A stretch of DNA of 64,000 bases from Ruegeria sp. HKCCA6707 (GCF_013033515.1 NZ_WQEG01000004.1:370898-434897), one strand, 5' to 3'; counted from the first letter of the stretch, positions 9,886 through 18,994 are shown. Translations and numbers: made by a program. The notes: generated by a model from the letters alone, not told the origin.

Positions 9886-11052
9886 TTACAAGATGCGTTC
9901 CGGCAGCCTTTGGGCCGGTGGTGTGTTACGTGACCGTTCCGAGCGGATTACCCCGTCGATGATTGTCATGCCCACACCCGGCAGGTTTCCCTGCACCACG
10001 CTTTCCAGCATGGTCTTACCCGGAGCGTGTTGAGCCTGATCCAGCAGGACAAAATCAGCCGCATAGCCCTTTTCGATCAATCCGACATCCAAATCACGTT
10101 GACGGGACGTGTTTCCATTGCCAAAGCAAAATGCGATCTCGGCGGGCACATTGCCAAAGGCCGAAAGCATCGCGATCATGCGCAGAATGCCCAATGGCTG
10201 CACCCCCGAACCCGCAGGCCCGTCGGTGCCCAGAATGACTTGATCCAGCTTGCCCAGCTCGCGCGCGGTGTTCACTGTCAGCACGGCGGCCCGCTCATTG
10301 CCGTTGTGGACAATCTCGAAGGCTTGTTTGGTGCAGGTTTCACACAGGCAGATGATCTGATCATCGGGCAAGGCCGAGTGACCGCCGTTGATATGGCCGA
10401 TCACGTCACTGCCTGTCTCGATCACCATGTCTGCATCGATCAATCCTGAACCGGGGATTGATGGCCCTCCGGTATGGATCGTCGATTGAATGCCGTATTT
10501 GCGGGCCCAGTCCACCATCTGGTTGGCCGTCTTGCCATCCTTGACCGAACCAAGCCCGACCTCACCCAGATATTTGACCCCGGCATTGGCAAGCTCGGCG
10601 AAATCCTCTTCGACCATCCCATGCTCAATCACCGGTGCACCCGCATGAACCTTGACCCCGGAGGGGCGAAAATTCTCGTACCAGCGCTGCGCCGCAATCG
10701 ACATCGCCTTGAGGCCGACAATGTCCTTGGGACGCCCGGGCATATGGACCTCACCCGCCGAGATCATGGTGGTCACACCGCCATTCAGGGTGGAATCAAT
10801 CCAGTGCAATTGTTGCTGACGGGGGGTGTAGTCACCCACAACCGGGTGCACGTGGCTGTCTATCAGACCCGGCGCCAGCGTCACCCCATGTGCGTCGACG
10901 ATACAGGTGGCATCCTCGGTATCCAGATCTTTCTCGCTCCCCCATTCCAGGATCTTGCCATCAATCGCGATCAGGCAGTCTCCGTCAAAGATCGGCTCTT
11001 CCATTTTGCCAGACAAAATCATGCCGATGTTTTTTATGACCAGCTTTTCCAC
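9886..11052 (-). CDS. Enamidase (amidohydrolase superfamily), 388 aa
   Basis: Close in style to the E. barkeri enamidase, which hydrolyses 1,4,5,6-tetrahydro-6-oxonicotinate to 2-formylglutarate and ammonia. Shared features that I recognise are VIKNIGMILSG at the N-terminus, the metal-binding HVH (H67, H69), GGVTTMISAG, HMPGRPKD, the IHTGGPSIPGSG block, GHINGGHSAL, an ILGTDGPAGSG metal/catalytic Asp segment and the C-terminal SRNTPPAQR. The start is the GTG at 11052, preceded by GGAGG; the longer frame would place the operator at 11070 inside the gene. It converges on the MarR gene, diverges from the flavin reductase, and has its own palindromic operator. Confidence 0.85.
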   Translation of the reverse strand: MEKLVIKNIGMILSGKMEEPIFDGDCLIAIDGKILEWGSEKDLDTEDATCIVDAHGVTLAPGLIDSHVHPVVGDYTPRQQQLHWIDSTLNGGVTTMISAGEVHMPGRPKDIVGLKAMSIAAQRWYENFRPSGVKVHAGAPVIEHGMVEEDFAELANAGVKYLGEVGLGSVKDGKTANQMVDWARKYGIQSTIHTGGPSIPGSGLIDADMVIETGSDVIGHINGGHSALPDDQIICLCETCTKQAFEIVHNGNERAAVLTVNTARELGKLDQVILGTDGPAGSGVQPLGILRMIAMLSAFGNVPAEIAFCFGNGNTSRQRDLDVGLIEKGYAADFVLLDQAQHAPGKTMLESVVQGNLPGVGMTIIDGVIRSERSRNTPPAQRLPERIL

Positions 11053-11069
11053 GAGCACCTCCATCCGTT

Positions 11070-11085
11070 CGTTAGTATACGAATA
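11070..11085. promoter_or_regulatory. Candidate MarR operator upstream of the enamidase gene
   Basis: CGTTAGTATACGAATA keeps a perfect left half (CGTTAGTA) of the shared palindrome and a partly degenerate right half. It lies 17 bp upstream of the enamidase GTG start on the minus strand, in the divergent promoter region shared with the ferredoxin-NADP reductase gene. Confidence 0.6.
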
Positions 11086-11170
11086 TATCTTAGGGCAAAG
11101 CGTCAAGCCTGTTTGTTCGGCTCAAAGCCTTGAAAACAAGAATTGACACACGCGCGGGCAATCGCCTATT

Positions 11171-11186
11171 CATTAGTATACTAACG
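11171..11186. promoter_or_regulatory. Candidate MarR operator upstream of the reductase gene
   Basis: CATTAGTATACTAACG is the best copy of the palindrome: only the first base breaks the 16-bp symmetry. It is 15 bp before the ATG of the ferredoxin-NADP reductase gene, a position suited to repression of that gene. Confidence 0.7.
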
Positions 11187-11201
11187 ATTAGAGTAAGTGT
11201 T

Positions 11202-12002
11202 ATGGATGGCAAAATCGAGACCGCATTCCCGATCCCCACAGGCGTATTCGCCGAAACGGTCACCGAGGTACAACACTATACTGACCGTTTGTTCCGCTTC
11301 CGCATGACGCGGCCCGCGTCGTTTCGGTTCCGATCCGGTGAGTTCGTGATGATTGGCCTGCCCAACGCGGAAAAGCCGGTATTCCGGGCCTATTCCATCG
11401 CGTCACCCAGCTGGGACGAAGAGCTTGAGTTCTATTCGATCAAGGTTCCGGGCGGCCCGTTGACCGAGCACTTGCAGAAGATCAAGGAAGGCGACACTGT
11501 CCTGATGCGGAAAAAGCCGACAGGCACCTTGGTCAATGATGCCCTGCTGCCCGGAAAACGGCTGTGGATGTTCTCGACCGGCACAGGTTTTGCCCCCTTT
11601 GCCAGCCTGATCCGCGATCCCGAAACCTATGAGAAATTCGAAAAAGTCATCGTCACACATACCTGTCGCGAGGTGGCCGAGCTGACCTATAGTCAGACCC
11701 TGGTCGCCTCGGTCAAGGACGACCCGTTATGTGGTGAGTTTGCCAGTGGCTTGCGCCTTTATGCGACAACAACGCGCGAGGATTACCCCTTTATGGGCCG
11801 GATCACTGGCCTGATGGCCTCGGGCAAAGTCTTTGACGATCTGGGCGTGCCACAGATCTCACCCCAAGCTGATCGGGGTATGATCTGCGGTTCCATGTCC
11901 ATGCTCAAAGACACCAAGACGGCCCTTGAAGGTTTCGGGCTGGTCGAGGGGTCGAACAACAAGCCCGATACTTTTGTGGTCGAACGCGCTTTCGTGGATT
12001 GA
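11202..12002 (+). CDS. Ferredoxin/flavodoxin-NADP+ reductase (Fpr type), 266 aa
   Basis: FAD protein of the bacterial Fpr subclass. The FAD-binding motif RAYSIASPSW lies near residue 63, the phosphate loop GGPLTEHL near residue 84, the NADP-binding GTGFAPFASLIRD near residue 127 and the CGSMSMLKD stretch near residue 230; it ends in the family's C-terminal VVERAFVD. It would move electrons between NADPH and ferredoxin or flavodoxin in the cytosol. The start at 11202 follows a candidate operator, so it is likely co-induced with the catabolic operon. The natural inference is that it supplies reduced ferredoxin to the 6-hydroxynicotinate-reductase-like enzyme. Confidence 0.9.
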   Translation: MDGKIETAFPIPTGVFAETVTEVQHYTDRLFRFRMTRPASFRFRSGEFVMIGLPNAEKPVFRAYSIASPSWDEELEFYSIKVPGGPLTEHLQKIKEGDTVLMRKKPTGTLVNDALLPGKRLWMFSTGTGFAPFASLIRDPETYEKFEKVIVTHTCREVAELTYSQTLVASVKDDPLCGEFASGLRLYATTTREDYPFMGRITGLMASGKVFDDLGVPQISPQADRGMICGSMSMLKDTKTALEGFGLVEGSNNKPDTFVVERAFVD

Positions 12003-12082
12003 CGTGAAACGCCTGCTCAAGCACCTCCGTTGGCAAAATTTTTTGTGTTCGAACAGAACGCCAAATATCCGACCGGAACAGT

Positions 12083-12847
12083 TTACAGCGTAAACGCATA
12101 GGACAACACGACAGGCTCACCGTTCGAGACGTAAGGGCGATGGTCGTTCGTGTTGAGGACAACGCTCAGCACATATTCGCCCGGTGCCAGCGTTCCAATG
12201 GCGAAACGTTCCTCATAAAGGCGCCCTAGTTTGAGCCCGTTCAGATAGATATGCGCATGGCCCTGACCATCGACATGGGGTGCGCTATCATCAACACGGG
12301 TGAATTCGAAATTCTCAACGCGGATCTCAACATCAAACCCTTCAGGTCTGACCTCAGGATCTTGCACCAACGCGATGGTTGGCCCCGGCGACAGGGCAAT
12401 CCCAATGGTTGCACTGTGATCCATTGCCGTTGCTGCGGTGACTTCGGGATGCAGGATACGAGCCGAGACTTCGCTTCCGTCGTCGAATTCCAGGGCCAGG
12501 GAATGAAACCCGCCCGCTGGAAACGTTCCCTGCGGCACGCGCAGTACGACATGAGCGCCGTCCATTGCAAGCTGCGCCGTATCGCCCCCGGGCACCACAA
12601 GACGACCATCATAGCCGGGGTTCATGAAGGATACGGCTGCGCCGGACGGAGAAGTAACGCCCTGTAAGACCACCGCAGAACCGTCATTTTGCAGGTTTAA
12701 AGTGACCATGAACAGCTCGCCTGAGGCTCCCATAGGCACGGCGCGCCCGTCAGAAACCTTAACTTCACTTTGCGGCTTACTCGTATAAACGTAGGTGAGA
12801 CCAAGCAGAGCCAAGACACTCGCAATGACGAACCAGCGTTTCTTCAT
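12083..12847 (-). CDS. PCu(A)C-like periplasmic protein with extra C-terminal domain, 254 aa
   Basis: Begins with a signal anchor (MKKRWFVIASVLALLGLTYV), so the rest faces the periplasm. Residues about 40-125 resemble the PCu(A)C copper-chaperone fold: the LNLQNDGS strand, VTSPSGAAVSF, then MDGAHVVLRVP and the LALEFDDGSEV end strand. Some of the usual Met/His ligands seem altered, so copper binding is uncertain. The remaining ~110 residues, with HVDGQGHAHIYLNG and a C-terminal beta-rich end, form a second domain that I do not recognise with certainty. It is divergent from the FedA-like membrane gene, with a palindromic operator between them. Confidence 0.6.
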   Translation of the reverse strand: MKKRWFVIASVLALLGLTYVYTSKPQSEVKVSDGRAVPMGASGELFMVTLNLQNDGSAVVLQGVTSPSGAAVSFMNPGYDGRLVVPGGDTAQLAMDGAHVVLRVPQGTFPAGGFHSLALEFDDGSEVSARILHPEVTAATAMDHSATIGIALSPGPTIALVQDPEVRPEGFDVEIRVENFEFTRVDDSAPHVDGQGHAHIYLNGLKLGRLYEERFAIGTLAPGEYVLSVVLNTNDHRPYVSNGEPVVLSYAFTL

Positions 12848-12871
12848 CAGACTTGCCCCCTCGCAGAAATT

Positions 12872-12887
12872 TATGTGTATACTAATA
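12872..12887. promoter_or_regulatory. Candidate MarR operator between divergent membrane/periplasmic genes
   Basis: TATGTGTATACTAATA shares the GTATACTAA core with the other sites; the left arm is degenerate. It lies between the divergent starts at 12847 and 12890 and could control both genes. Confidence 0.5.
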
Positions 12888-12889
12888 AA

Positions 12890-14275
12890 ATGACGCTGCT
12901 TGTGAAGTCCTGCCTTGCTGCGCCTTTGGCCGTCATTTTGGCGTCGGGGCCCGCATTGGCCCACGCCGCTGATCAGGGCTTTGTACTTCTTCTGCCGACC
13001 ACCGCATATATTGTCGGGGGCACCCTGACCGTCGCGGCCACAATCCTGTTGCTTATCCTGCTGCGACCCGGGCAACTTGACCCGCTGATGCGACCGGTGG
13101 TTTTGGGCCCGCCACGGGCCAAAAGGGACTGGCGCGGTTGGGGGCAGCTTTTTGCCGCCATCGGCTTGGCGCTGCTCATACTGATCGGGCTGCGCGGCCC
13201 CACTGATCCACAAGCAAACCTGATGCCTCTGGTTTTGTGGACGGTCTGGTGGATGTTGCTGTTTGTCGTACAGGCCCTCGTTTTCGACATCTGGTCATGG
13301 ATCAACCCCTGGCCAGCCCTGCTCCGGGTTTTGGTGCCAGAATCCAAAGCGCTGATCACCCTGCCAGCAGGTCTTTCGATCTGGCCAGCAGTGGTGATTA
13401 TGGCCGCGTTTCAGGGCTTTGTGCTGGCCGATGCCGCACCGAATGATCCCGAACGACTGGCCATATTTGCTATTGGCTACTGGGTGTTTACATTGGCGGG
13501 CATGACAGTTTTCGGGCGCGAGACCTGGCTGCGGCAGGTCGAGTGCTTTACGGTCCTGTTCACTCTGATCGGCCTTCTTCGTCCCGTGAAGCGAAGCTCA
13601 ATTGGTTTTCCGGGTTGGCAAGTATTTAGCAAACATCAGCTAGATCTCAGCCACGCGGGGTTTATCCTGATTGTCCTGGCGTCGGGCAGTTTCGACGGCC
13701 TCTACGAAACCTTTCGGTGGCTTGCGCGGATTGGGGTCAATCCGCTTGAATATCCGGGCCGAACTGCGCTGGTCTGGCCTACAACGCTTGGCCTTTACGG
13801 CAGCATTCTATTTCTGACTGCTATTTTCGCACTCGCTGTTTTTTTAGGAACAGCCTTGGTCAAAGGCAGCGTCGGATTCAAAACAGCCTTCGTACGCTTT
13901 TCGTTCACCCTGTTACCGATTGCGATTGGCTATCATTTCGCACATTACTTTGTGACCTTCCTGGTTCAAATCCAAGTTGTGCTAGCCACACTGGCAGATC
14001 CGTTCGCTCTTGGCTGGAACCTGTTCGGTCTGGGACATCGTCGCGTGATGGTCGGGTTTCTGACGGTCCCTGGCACGGTAAAAGCAATATGGCTTTGCCA
14101 GGCTGGCGCGGTTGTCTTGTCACATGTTCTGGCTGTGCTCCTAAGTCACCGAACCGCCGAGACTTTTTGCAGTTCACGTCGAGACATCCTGGCCCTGCAG
14201 TCGGGTATCTCAATTCTAATGGTTTTCTACACAATATTCGGACTCTGGCTGCTCGCAAGCCCAAGAGGCGCATAA
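12890..14275 (+). CDS. Polytopic membrane protein, FedA-like, 461 aa
   Basis: Starts with a signal-like segment ending in ALAHAADQG, followed by about ten hydrophobic segments. Blocks such as FVVQALVFDIWSWINPW and the FGRETWLRQVECFTVLFTLIGLL stretch recall membrane proteins annotated as fenitrothion hydrolase FedA, a family whose general role is not known. The ATG at 12890 starts three bases beyond the palindrome, so bound regulator would shut it off. With the divergent PCu(A)C-like protein it may form a periplasm-facing membrane system induced with the heterocycle pathway. The FedA resemblance is from memory and needs a profile search; no hydrolase active site is apparent. Confidence 0.55.
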   Translation: MTLLVKSCLAAPLAVILASGPALAHAADQGFVLLLPTTAYIVGGTLTVAATILLLILLRPGQLDPLMRPVVLGPPRAKRDWRGWGQLFAAIGLALLILIGLRGPTDPQANLMPLVLWTVWWMLLFVVQALVFDIWSWINPWPALLRVLVPESKALITLPAGLSIWPAVVIMAAFQGFVLADAAPNDPERLAIFAIGYWVFTLAGMTVFGRETWLRQVECFTVLFTLIGLLRPVKRSSIGFPGWQVFSKHQLDLSHAGFILIVLASGSFDGLYETFRWLARIGVNPLEYPGRTALVWPTTLGLYGSILFLTAIFALAVFLGTALVKGSVGFKTAFVRFSFTLLPIAIGYHFAHYFVTFLVQIQVVLATLADPFALGWNLFGLGHRRVMVGFLTVPGTVKAIWLCQAGAVVLSHVLAVLLSHRTAETFCSSRRDILALQSGISILMVFYTIFGLWLLASPRGA

Positions 14276-14289
14276 AAATGTAGACAACT

Positions 14290-14309
14290 CGTTAGTGTGC
14301 ATACAAACT
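14290..14309. promoter_or_regulatory. Degenerate MarR-type operator upstream of the ABC importer operon
   Basis: CGTTAGTGTGCATACAAACT contains a CGTTAGTG half followed by a shifted GCATACAAAC half. The two halves resemble those at 2351 but are offset by four bases. It lies about 50 bp before the binding-protein gene, so importer and catabolic genes may share control. Confidence 0.35.
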
Positions 14310-14361
14310 ACTTCAAAAGAGGCGAGACATCGCCCAGCAAACAACAGAGGAGAAAAACGCC

Positions 14362-15654
14362 ATGAAGAACCCCCCAAAGATCAGTCGCAGAAAGACACTT
14401 TTGGGTCTCGGTGCTGGCGCCGGAGCCTTGGCGACCACCGGTGTCCTGCCCGGCTCGCTTGGGTTTGCGCAGGCGCAAAGCTCGGCTCCGATCAAAATCG
14501 GTTTTCAGAAACATGCCACCGGTATCGGGGCCGCTTATGGCCGTTGGTACGATACCACAACAACCGCGGCCGTCGCGCGCATCAACGAGATGGGTGGTAT
14601 CAACGGTCGCCCCGTTGAGATCATCACCGAGGATGACGCAACCGACCCGGGGCGTGGTGCTGAAGTGTTGGAAAAATTCGCCAACCAGCACGAGGTCGAT
14701 GTGGCCTTCGGAACCCTGTTCAGCCATGTGGTGATTGGTTCTGCCCCTCGCGCAGGCGAATTGAAACTGCCCTATTTTGTGGTCTCTGAAGGCCATCATG
14801 TGGCCAGCGGAATGCTCAATCGCTATACGCTGCAGCCCGGTATCACCGATGTGAAAAGCCAGGTGATCTCGATGGCGCCTTTCGTTGCCGACAACCTCGG
14901 CAAAAAGGTCACTATGATCTATCCTGATTTTGCCTTCGGTCACGATCACCGCGATTTCTTCTCGGAAGCGATCGAAGCGCAAGGCGGTGAAGTTGTTGCC
15001 AAGATCGCAATCCCACCGACAGAAACGACCTTTACCCGCTACTTCCCCAACATCCCGCGCGAAACCGAAGTCATCTATCACGTGATGGTCGGCCCCGCAG
15101 TTTTGACATTCGTCAAGGAAATGGGCGAGTTCTTTGGACCCAGCCGACCCGAAATCTTTGGCTTTATCGACAGCCTCGAAGCCGTCGATATACAAAGCCC
15201 CGGTCTTGAGTTCCTGGAAGGCACCTATTTCTGGGAGGGCATGCCCCGCCACAAACAAGCAAATGAATCCGAGGCGGCCTCGGCCTATCGTGCAGCGGTT
15301 GGGGTTAATGACCGCGGTGCCGCGATCGACGATCCGGCGAACGTCGCAACCTACGCGCATATGTTTGGCTGCTGGGAGACTTTGAACGTGATCAAGGCCG
15401 GCATGGAAGCTGCCGACTATCAGGGCCCTGCAGATCGCACCAAACTGATCGAGGCGGTCGAAGCCATGACCGAAATGCCCGAGTCACTTGACCATCCTCA
15501 GGGGGATAAGCTGTTCAACGGCAAGACGCATCAGGCGTTTGGCAAACAGTTCATCTCGAAGGTCAGCGACGGAAATCTTGAGGTCGTGCACACAGCATCG
15601 ATCGAAGATGGGCTTTATGCGGACGAAGTGGATTATACGACACAATCCTTCTGA
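14362..15654 (+). CDS. ABC transporter substrate-binding protein (branched-chain amino acid/urea type), Tat-exported, 430 aa
   Basis: Type I periplasmic binding protein of the Leu/Ile/Val-urea-amide class. The N-terminus carries a twin-arginine signal, SRRKTLLGLGAGAGALA, and mature sequence starts near the FAQAQSS site. Core features are IKIGFQKHATG, the NEMGGINGRPVEIITEDD strand-loop, and the C-terminal GLYADEVDYT. The ATG follows an AGAGGAG-like site. It heads a five-gene importer operon. Given the shared operator and position after the catabolic locus, a heterocyclic carboxylate such as nicotinate is a plausible ligand, though members of this class bind many amides and amino acids. Confidence 0.85.
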   Translation: MKNPPKISRRKTLLGLGAGAGALATTGVLPGSLGFAQAQSSAPIKIGFQKHATGIGAAYGRWYDTTTTAAVARINEMGGINGRPVEIITEDDATDPGRGAEVLEKFANQHEVDVAFGTLFSHVVIGSAPRAGELKLPYFVVSEGHHVASGMLNRYTLQPGITDVKSQVISMAPFVADNLGKKVTMIYPDFAFGHDHRDFFSEAIEAQGGEVVAKIAIPPTETTFTRYFPNIPRETEVIYHVMVGPAVLTFVKEMGEFFGPSRPEIFGFIDSLEAVDIQSPGLEFLEGTYFWEGMPRHKQANESEAASAYRAAVGVNDRGAAIDDPANVATYAHMFGCWETLNVIKAGMEAADYQGPADRTKLIEAVEAMTEMPESLDHPQGDKLFNGKTHQAFGKQFISKVSDGNLEVVHTASIEDGLYADEVDYTTQSF

Positions 15655-15686
15655 AACGACCCACTCTCAACTAAGCGAGACCAACG

Positions 15687-16613
15687 ATGGACTTCGGGCC
15701 TCACCTGATGCTTGCCTCCCTCGAGGGGGCAGTCATCTCGGCTATTCTTGTGCTTACGGCTATGGGCCTCAGCATCGTGTTTGGCGTCATGCGCGTGGTG
15801 AATGTCGCGCATGGCGAGTTCTTCATGCTTGGTGCGGTGTTTGCCTGGGCGGTGACAACAATGATCAGCGGGCATGCCGCCTTGGGCTTTGTGGCCGCGC
15901 TGATTATCGTGCCGGTTTTGGTCGGAGCTATCGCGGCGGGTGTGGACCAACTGATCCTCAAACGGATCGACTATGACGTAGATCGCACAATCGTCGCCAC
16001 AATCGGTGTGCTCTATATCGTGCAGCAATCCACATTGATGCTCTACGGGCCCGAAGCGCGACCCGTTGAGCCGCCCTTTAACCTGCGACTCGCCCTGCCC
16101 TGGTTTGAATTTGGCGAAAACGGGTTCCAGATGATCTGGCCCTGGGGGTTGAGCGTCACAACCTACAAGCTGTTTGTGATCGGCGCGGCCATTGTGGTGC
16201 TAGGCGCGCTGTGGCTGGTTTTGACTCGCACCAAGATTGGCCTGGTGATGCGCGCAACCCAGCAAGACCGGGATATGGCGCAAGCCTTCGGGGTCCCTGT
16301 CGGGCAGGTCTATTCGCTGGTTTTTGGCTTGGGCGCGGGGCTTGCCGCGCTGGGGGCGGTGCTGGTTGTACCCATTCAGCAAGCGCATTACCTGATGGGA
16401 GGTGATCCGCTGTTGCTGGCCTTTATCGTCGTGATCATCGGCGGGCTTGGCAGCCTGCCCGGAACCGTCATCGCGGCCCTTCTTATCGGAATGAGCGACG
16501 GTATCATCTCGGTGTTTTTCTCGCCGACATTAGCCAAAATCATCGCGACCTTTCTCGTGGCCATGGTGCTGGTCTTCCGGCCTCAGGGCCTGATGGGACG
16601 GGTGGCCGCCTGA
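15687..16613 (+). CDS. LivH-type ABC permease, 308 aa
   Basis: Inner-membrane permease of the branched-chain amino acid ABC class, with eight or so hydrophobic segments. Family marks include MGLSIVFGVMRVVNVAHGEF near the N-terminus and the GLGAGLAALGAVLVVPIQ and IIGGLGSLPGTVIAALL blocks that carry the coupling-helix region. It pairs with the LivM-type permease, whose start codon shares one base with this gene's stop. Length is normal. Confidence 0.9.
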   Translation: MDFGPHLMLASLEGAVISAILVLTAMGLSIVFGVMRVVNVAHGEFFMLGAVFAWAVTTMISGHAALGFVAALIIVPVLVGAIAAGVDQLILKRIDYDVDRTIVATIGVLYIVQQSTLMLYGPEARPVEPPFNLRLALPWFEFGENGFQMIWPWGLSVTTYKLFVIGAAIVVLGALWLVLTRTKIGLVMRATQQDRDMAQAFGVPVGQVYSLVFGLGAGLAALGAVLVVPIQQAHYLMGGDPLLLAFIVVIIGGLGSLPGTVIAALLIGMSDGIISVFFSPTLAKIIATFLVAMVLVFRPQGLMGRVAA

Positions 16614-17554
16614 TGGATTGGACGAAATCAAATGCGCTTCATATCGGCACTCTGGTGGTGCTGTTTGCGCTCTTTTTCATTCTGCCCGCCTATCATGTCG
16701 GAGCGTTCTCGCGGATCATGGTGCTGGCGATCTATGCCATCGGCTTCAATCTGCTCTTTGGCTATACGGGCCTTCTCAGCCTGGGCCACGCGATGTTTTT
16801 TGCCGCAGGCATGTACGGCTTCGGCCTGAGCATGAACCTGGGCGGCTTGTCCGTCTTGCCCGCCTTCCTCATCGGCGTCGGAGCGGCGGGGCTTCTGGCG
16901 CTGGGGGCGGGTTATCTGGCTCTGCGCACAATCGGCGTGGCCTTCATGATTGTCACCCTGATGTTCGCCCAGACCTTCTATTTGGTGATCCTTTACTATG
17001 GCGAATACACCAGAGGTGATGAGGGCTTCATCATCCAGCAGACCCAAAGGCAAATCGCCGGGATTGACCTGACCACGGAAACAGCGCGCTATTTCACTGC
17101 CTTCATTCTGTTTGCTGTCTGCTTTCTTGCGATGGCGCGACTGGTGCAAAGACCCTTTGGCAAACGCCTGATTGCAATCCGCGAGAACGAGGAACGCGCC
17201 CGCATGTTGGGCTATGACGTCGCGCGGTTGAAACTGGCAGCGCTGGTTGTCTCGGGCCTGTTCTCGGGCGTGGCCGGGGCTGCTTATGCCTTGTTGTTCG
17301 GCTATGTCGGCGCCAGTTTTGCCTCGGTTCAGTATTCGATCTTTCCGTTGCTTTGGGTCCTGCTGGGCGGCGCTGGCACCACTGTCGGCCCTTTGATTGG
17401 CGTCATCTTCATGTTCTACCTGATCGACATTTCCAGCGGGGTCACAAACGCCTATATGCTTGTAGCCGGATTGGCCCTTGTGCTTCTGACCCTGTTCGCA
17501 CCACAAGGGCTGGCGGGCACTCTGCGCAAGAGGGCTCTGCCATGGCTGCCATGA
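16613..17554 (+). CDS. LivM-type ABC permease, 313 aa
   Basis: Second permease of the importer. It has eight to nine hydrophobic segments, the LLFGYTGLLSLGHAMFF motif typical of LivM, the REN-EERARMLGYDV cytoplasmic loop and a GGAGTTVGPLIGV coupling region. The ATG overlaps the previous stop by one base, and its own stop overlaps the start of the ATPase gene. Length and motifs are normal for the family. Confidence 0.9.
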   Translation: MDWTKSNALHIGTLVVLFALFFILPAYHVGAFSRIMVLAIYAIGFNLLFGYTGLLSLGHAMFFAAGMYGFGLSMNLGGLSVLPAFLIGVGAAGLLALGAGYLALRTIGVAFMIVTLMFAQTFYLVILYYGEYTRGDEGFIIQQTQRQIAGIDLTTETARYFTAFILFAVCFLAMARLVQRPFGKRLIAIRENEERARMLGYDVARLKLAALVVSGLFSGVAGAAYALLFGYVGASFASVQYSIFPLLWVLLGGAGTTVGPLIGVIFMFYLIDISSGVTNAYMLVAGLALVLLTLFAPQGLAGTLRKRALPWLP

Positions 17555-18273
17555 ACATTCTTGAAACCAAGGGCCTGACCAAGATCTACGGCGGGTTGCA
17601 GGCCAACACAGACATTGATTTCACCTTGCAGCGCAACGCGATCACCGCGTTGATCGGGCCAAACGGCGCTGGCAAATCGACCTTTGTCGGCATGGTCAGC
17701 GGGCGTACGACGCCGACCCGAGGCAAGGTGTTCTTCGAAGGTCAAGACATCAGTACCTTGCCTGCACATAAGCGCATGCAGTTGGGAATGGCCTATACAT
17801 TCCAGATCACCTCGATCTTCCCCGGCCTGACGGTCGAGGATAACGTGGCTCTTGCTGCTGGCCGCAAACTGGCCCATGACAAAGCCGCCCATGCCGCCAA
17901 AACCGCTGCCGTGCTGGAGAAAATCGGTCTTGCCGAGCGCGCCGATCAGACCGCAGCAGATCTAAGCTATGGCCACCAGCGCGTGCTGGAGATCGCGATG
18001 GGCCTGGCGCAAGATCCCAAACTGTTCATTCTGGATGAACCGACCCAGGGCCTTGCCGAAGGTGAAGTGGACGCGTTCGTGACACTCATGCGATCAATGG
18101 CCGAGGAAACGACGATCTTGCTGATCGAACACAATATGCGGGTCGTTACTGACACGGCAGACCATGTCACTGTGTTGGATCAGGGTCGCCTGTTGGCCTC
18201 GGGCAGTTTCGAGGAAATCCACGCAGACCCCGCAGTTCAGGCGGCTTATCTGGGGACCACCGCGGATGTTTGA
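17551..18273 (+). CDS. LivG-type ABC ATPase, 240 aa
   Basis: ATP-binding subunit. Walker A is GPNGAGKST, the signature is LSYGHQ (LSYGQ-type variant typical of LivG), Walker B is LFILDEPTQGL and the switch His is in LLIEHNM. I place the start at the ATG at 17551, which overlaps the LivM stop by four bases; an ATG at 17542 in frame adds three residues. It drives uptake together with the LivF-type partner. Confidence 0.9.
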   Translation: MNILETKGLTKIYGGLQANTDIDFTLQRNAITALIGPNGAGKSTFVGMVSGRTTPTRGKVFFEGQDISTLPAHKRMQLGMAYTFQITSIFPGLTVEDNVALAAGRKLAHDKAAHAAKTAAVLEKIGLAERADQTAADLSYGHQRVLEIAMGLAQDPKLFILDEPTQGLAEGEVDAFVTLMRSMAEETTILLIEHNMRVVTDTADHVTVLDQGRLLASGSFEEIHADPAVQAAYLGTTADV

Positions 18274-18961
18274 AGTCAGGAATGTCCATACCGGCTATGG
18301 CCAGGTACAGGTTCTGTTTGGGGTTTCCCTGACGGTGAATGCCGCCGAGATCCATTGTTTGATGGGGCGAAACGGAGCCGGCAAATCGACCTTGCTTAAG
18401 GCAGTCATGGGGCAGTTGCCGCTCAAACAAGGTGAGATCCTATTGGACGGGGAGCGTCTTGACGGGCTTCCAGCGCATCTCGTGCCCAAGCGCGGGATCG
18501 GATATGTCCCGCAGGGGCGGCGACTGTTCAAGGAACTGACCGTATCCGAAAACATCGAGATGGGGCTCATGACGCGAGGGGAAGGCGCTCAGACCCGCGA
18601 TTGGGTGCTTGATCTCTTTCCGCGCCTTTCAGAGCGCCTGGATCAGGTGGCGGGAACGCTGTCTGGCGGTGAACAGCAAATGCTGGCCACAGCGCGCGCG
18701 CTGTGCCTGCGCCCCAAGGTGCTTCTTTTGGATGAACCCACCGAAGGGCTTCAGCCATCCATGATCGAGCAAATCCGGCAGGTCGTGGTCAAGATGAAAG
18801 CCGAAGGCTATGCCATCATACTGGTCGAACAGCGCATCGACGCGGTTCTGTCGATCGCCGACCGCATCACCTTTATCGAAAACGGCAAAGACCGCGAGAC
18901 AGTCTTACCTTCCGATGTCGCCGGGAATGGCGCGATCCTGACGAAATATCTTGGGGTTTGA
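18266..18961 (+). CDS. LivF-type ABC ATPase, 231 aa
   Basis: Second ATP-binding subunit of the importer. Walker A is GRNGAGKST, the signature is LSGGEQQ, Walker B is VLLLDEPTEGL and the switch His position reads LVEQRID, with Q in place of His, as is common in LivF. The start at 18266 overlaps the end of the LivG gene by eight bases. It is the last gene of the operon. Confidence 0.9.
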   Translation: MFEVRNVHTGYGQVQVLFGVSLTVNAAEIHCLMGRNGAGKSTLLKAVMGQLPLKQGEILLDGERLDGLPAHLVPKRGIGYVPQGRRLFKELTVSENIEMGLMTRGEGAQTRDWVLDLFPRLSERLDQVAGTLSGGEQQMLATARALCLRPKVLLLDEPTEGLQPSMIEQIRQVVVKMKAEGYAIILVEQRIDAVLSIADRITFIENGKDRETVLPSDVAGNGAILTKYLGV

Positions 18962-18994
18962 GACCATTTTGCAGGCAGAAAAGTCGCCCACGTC

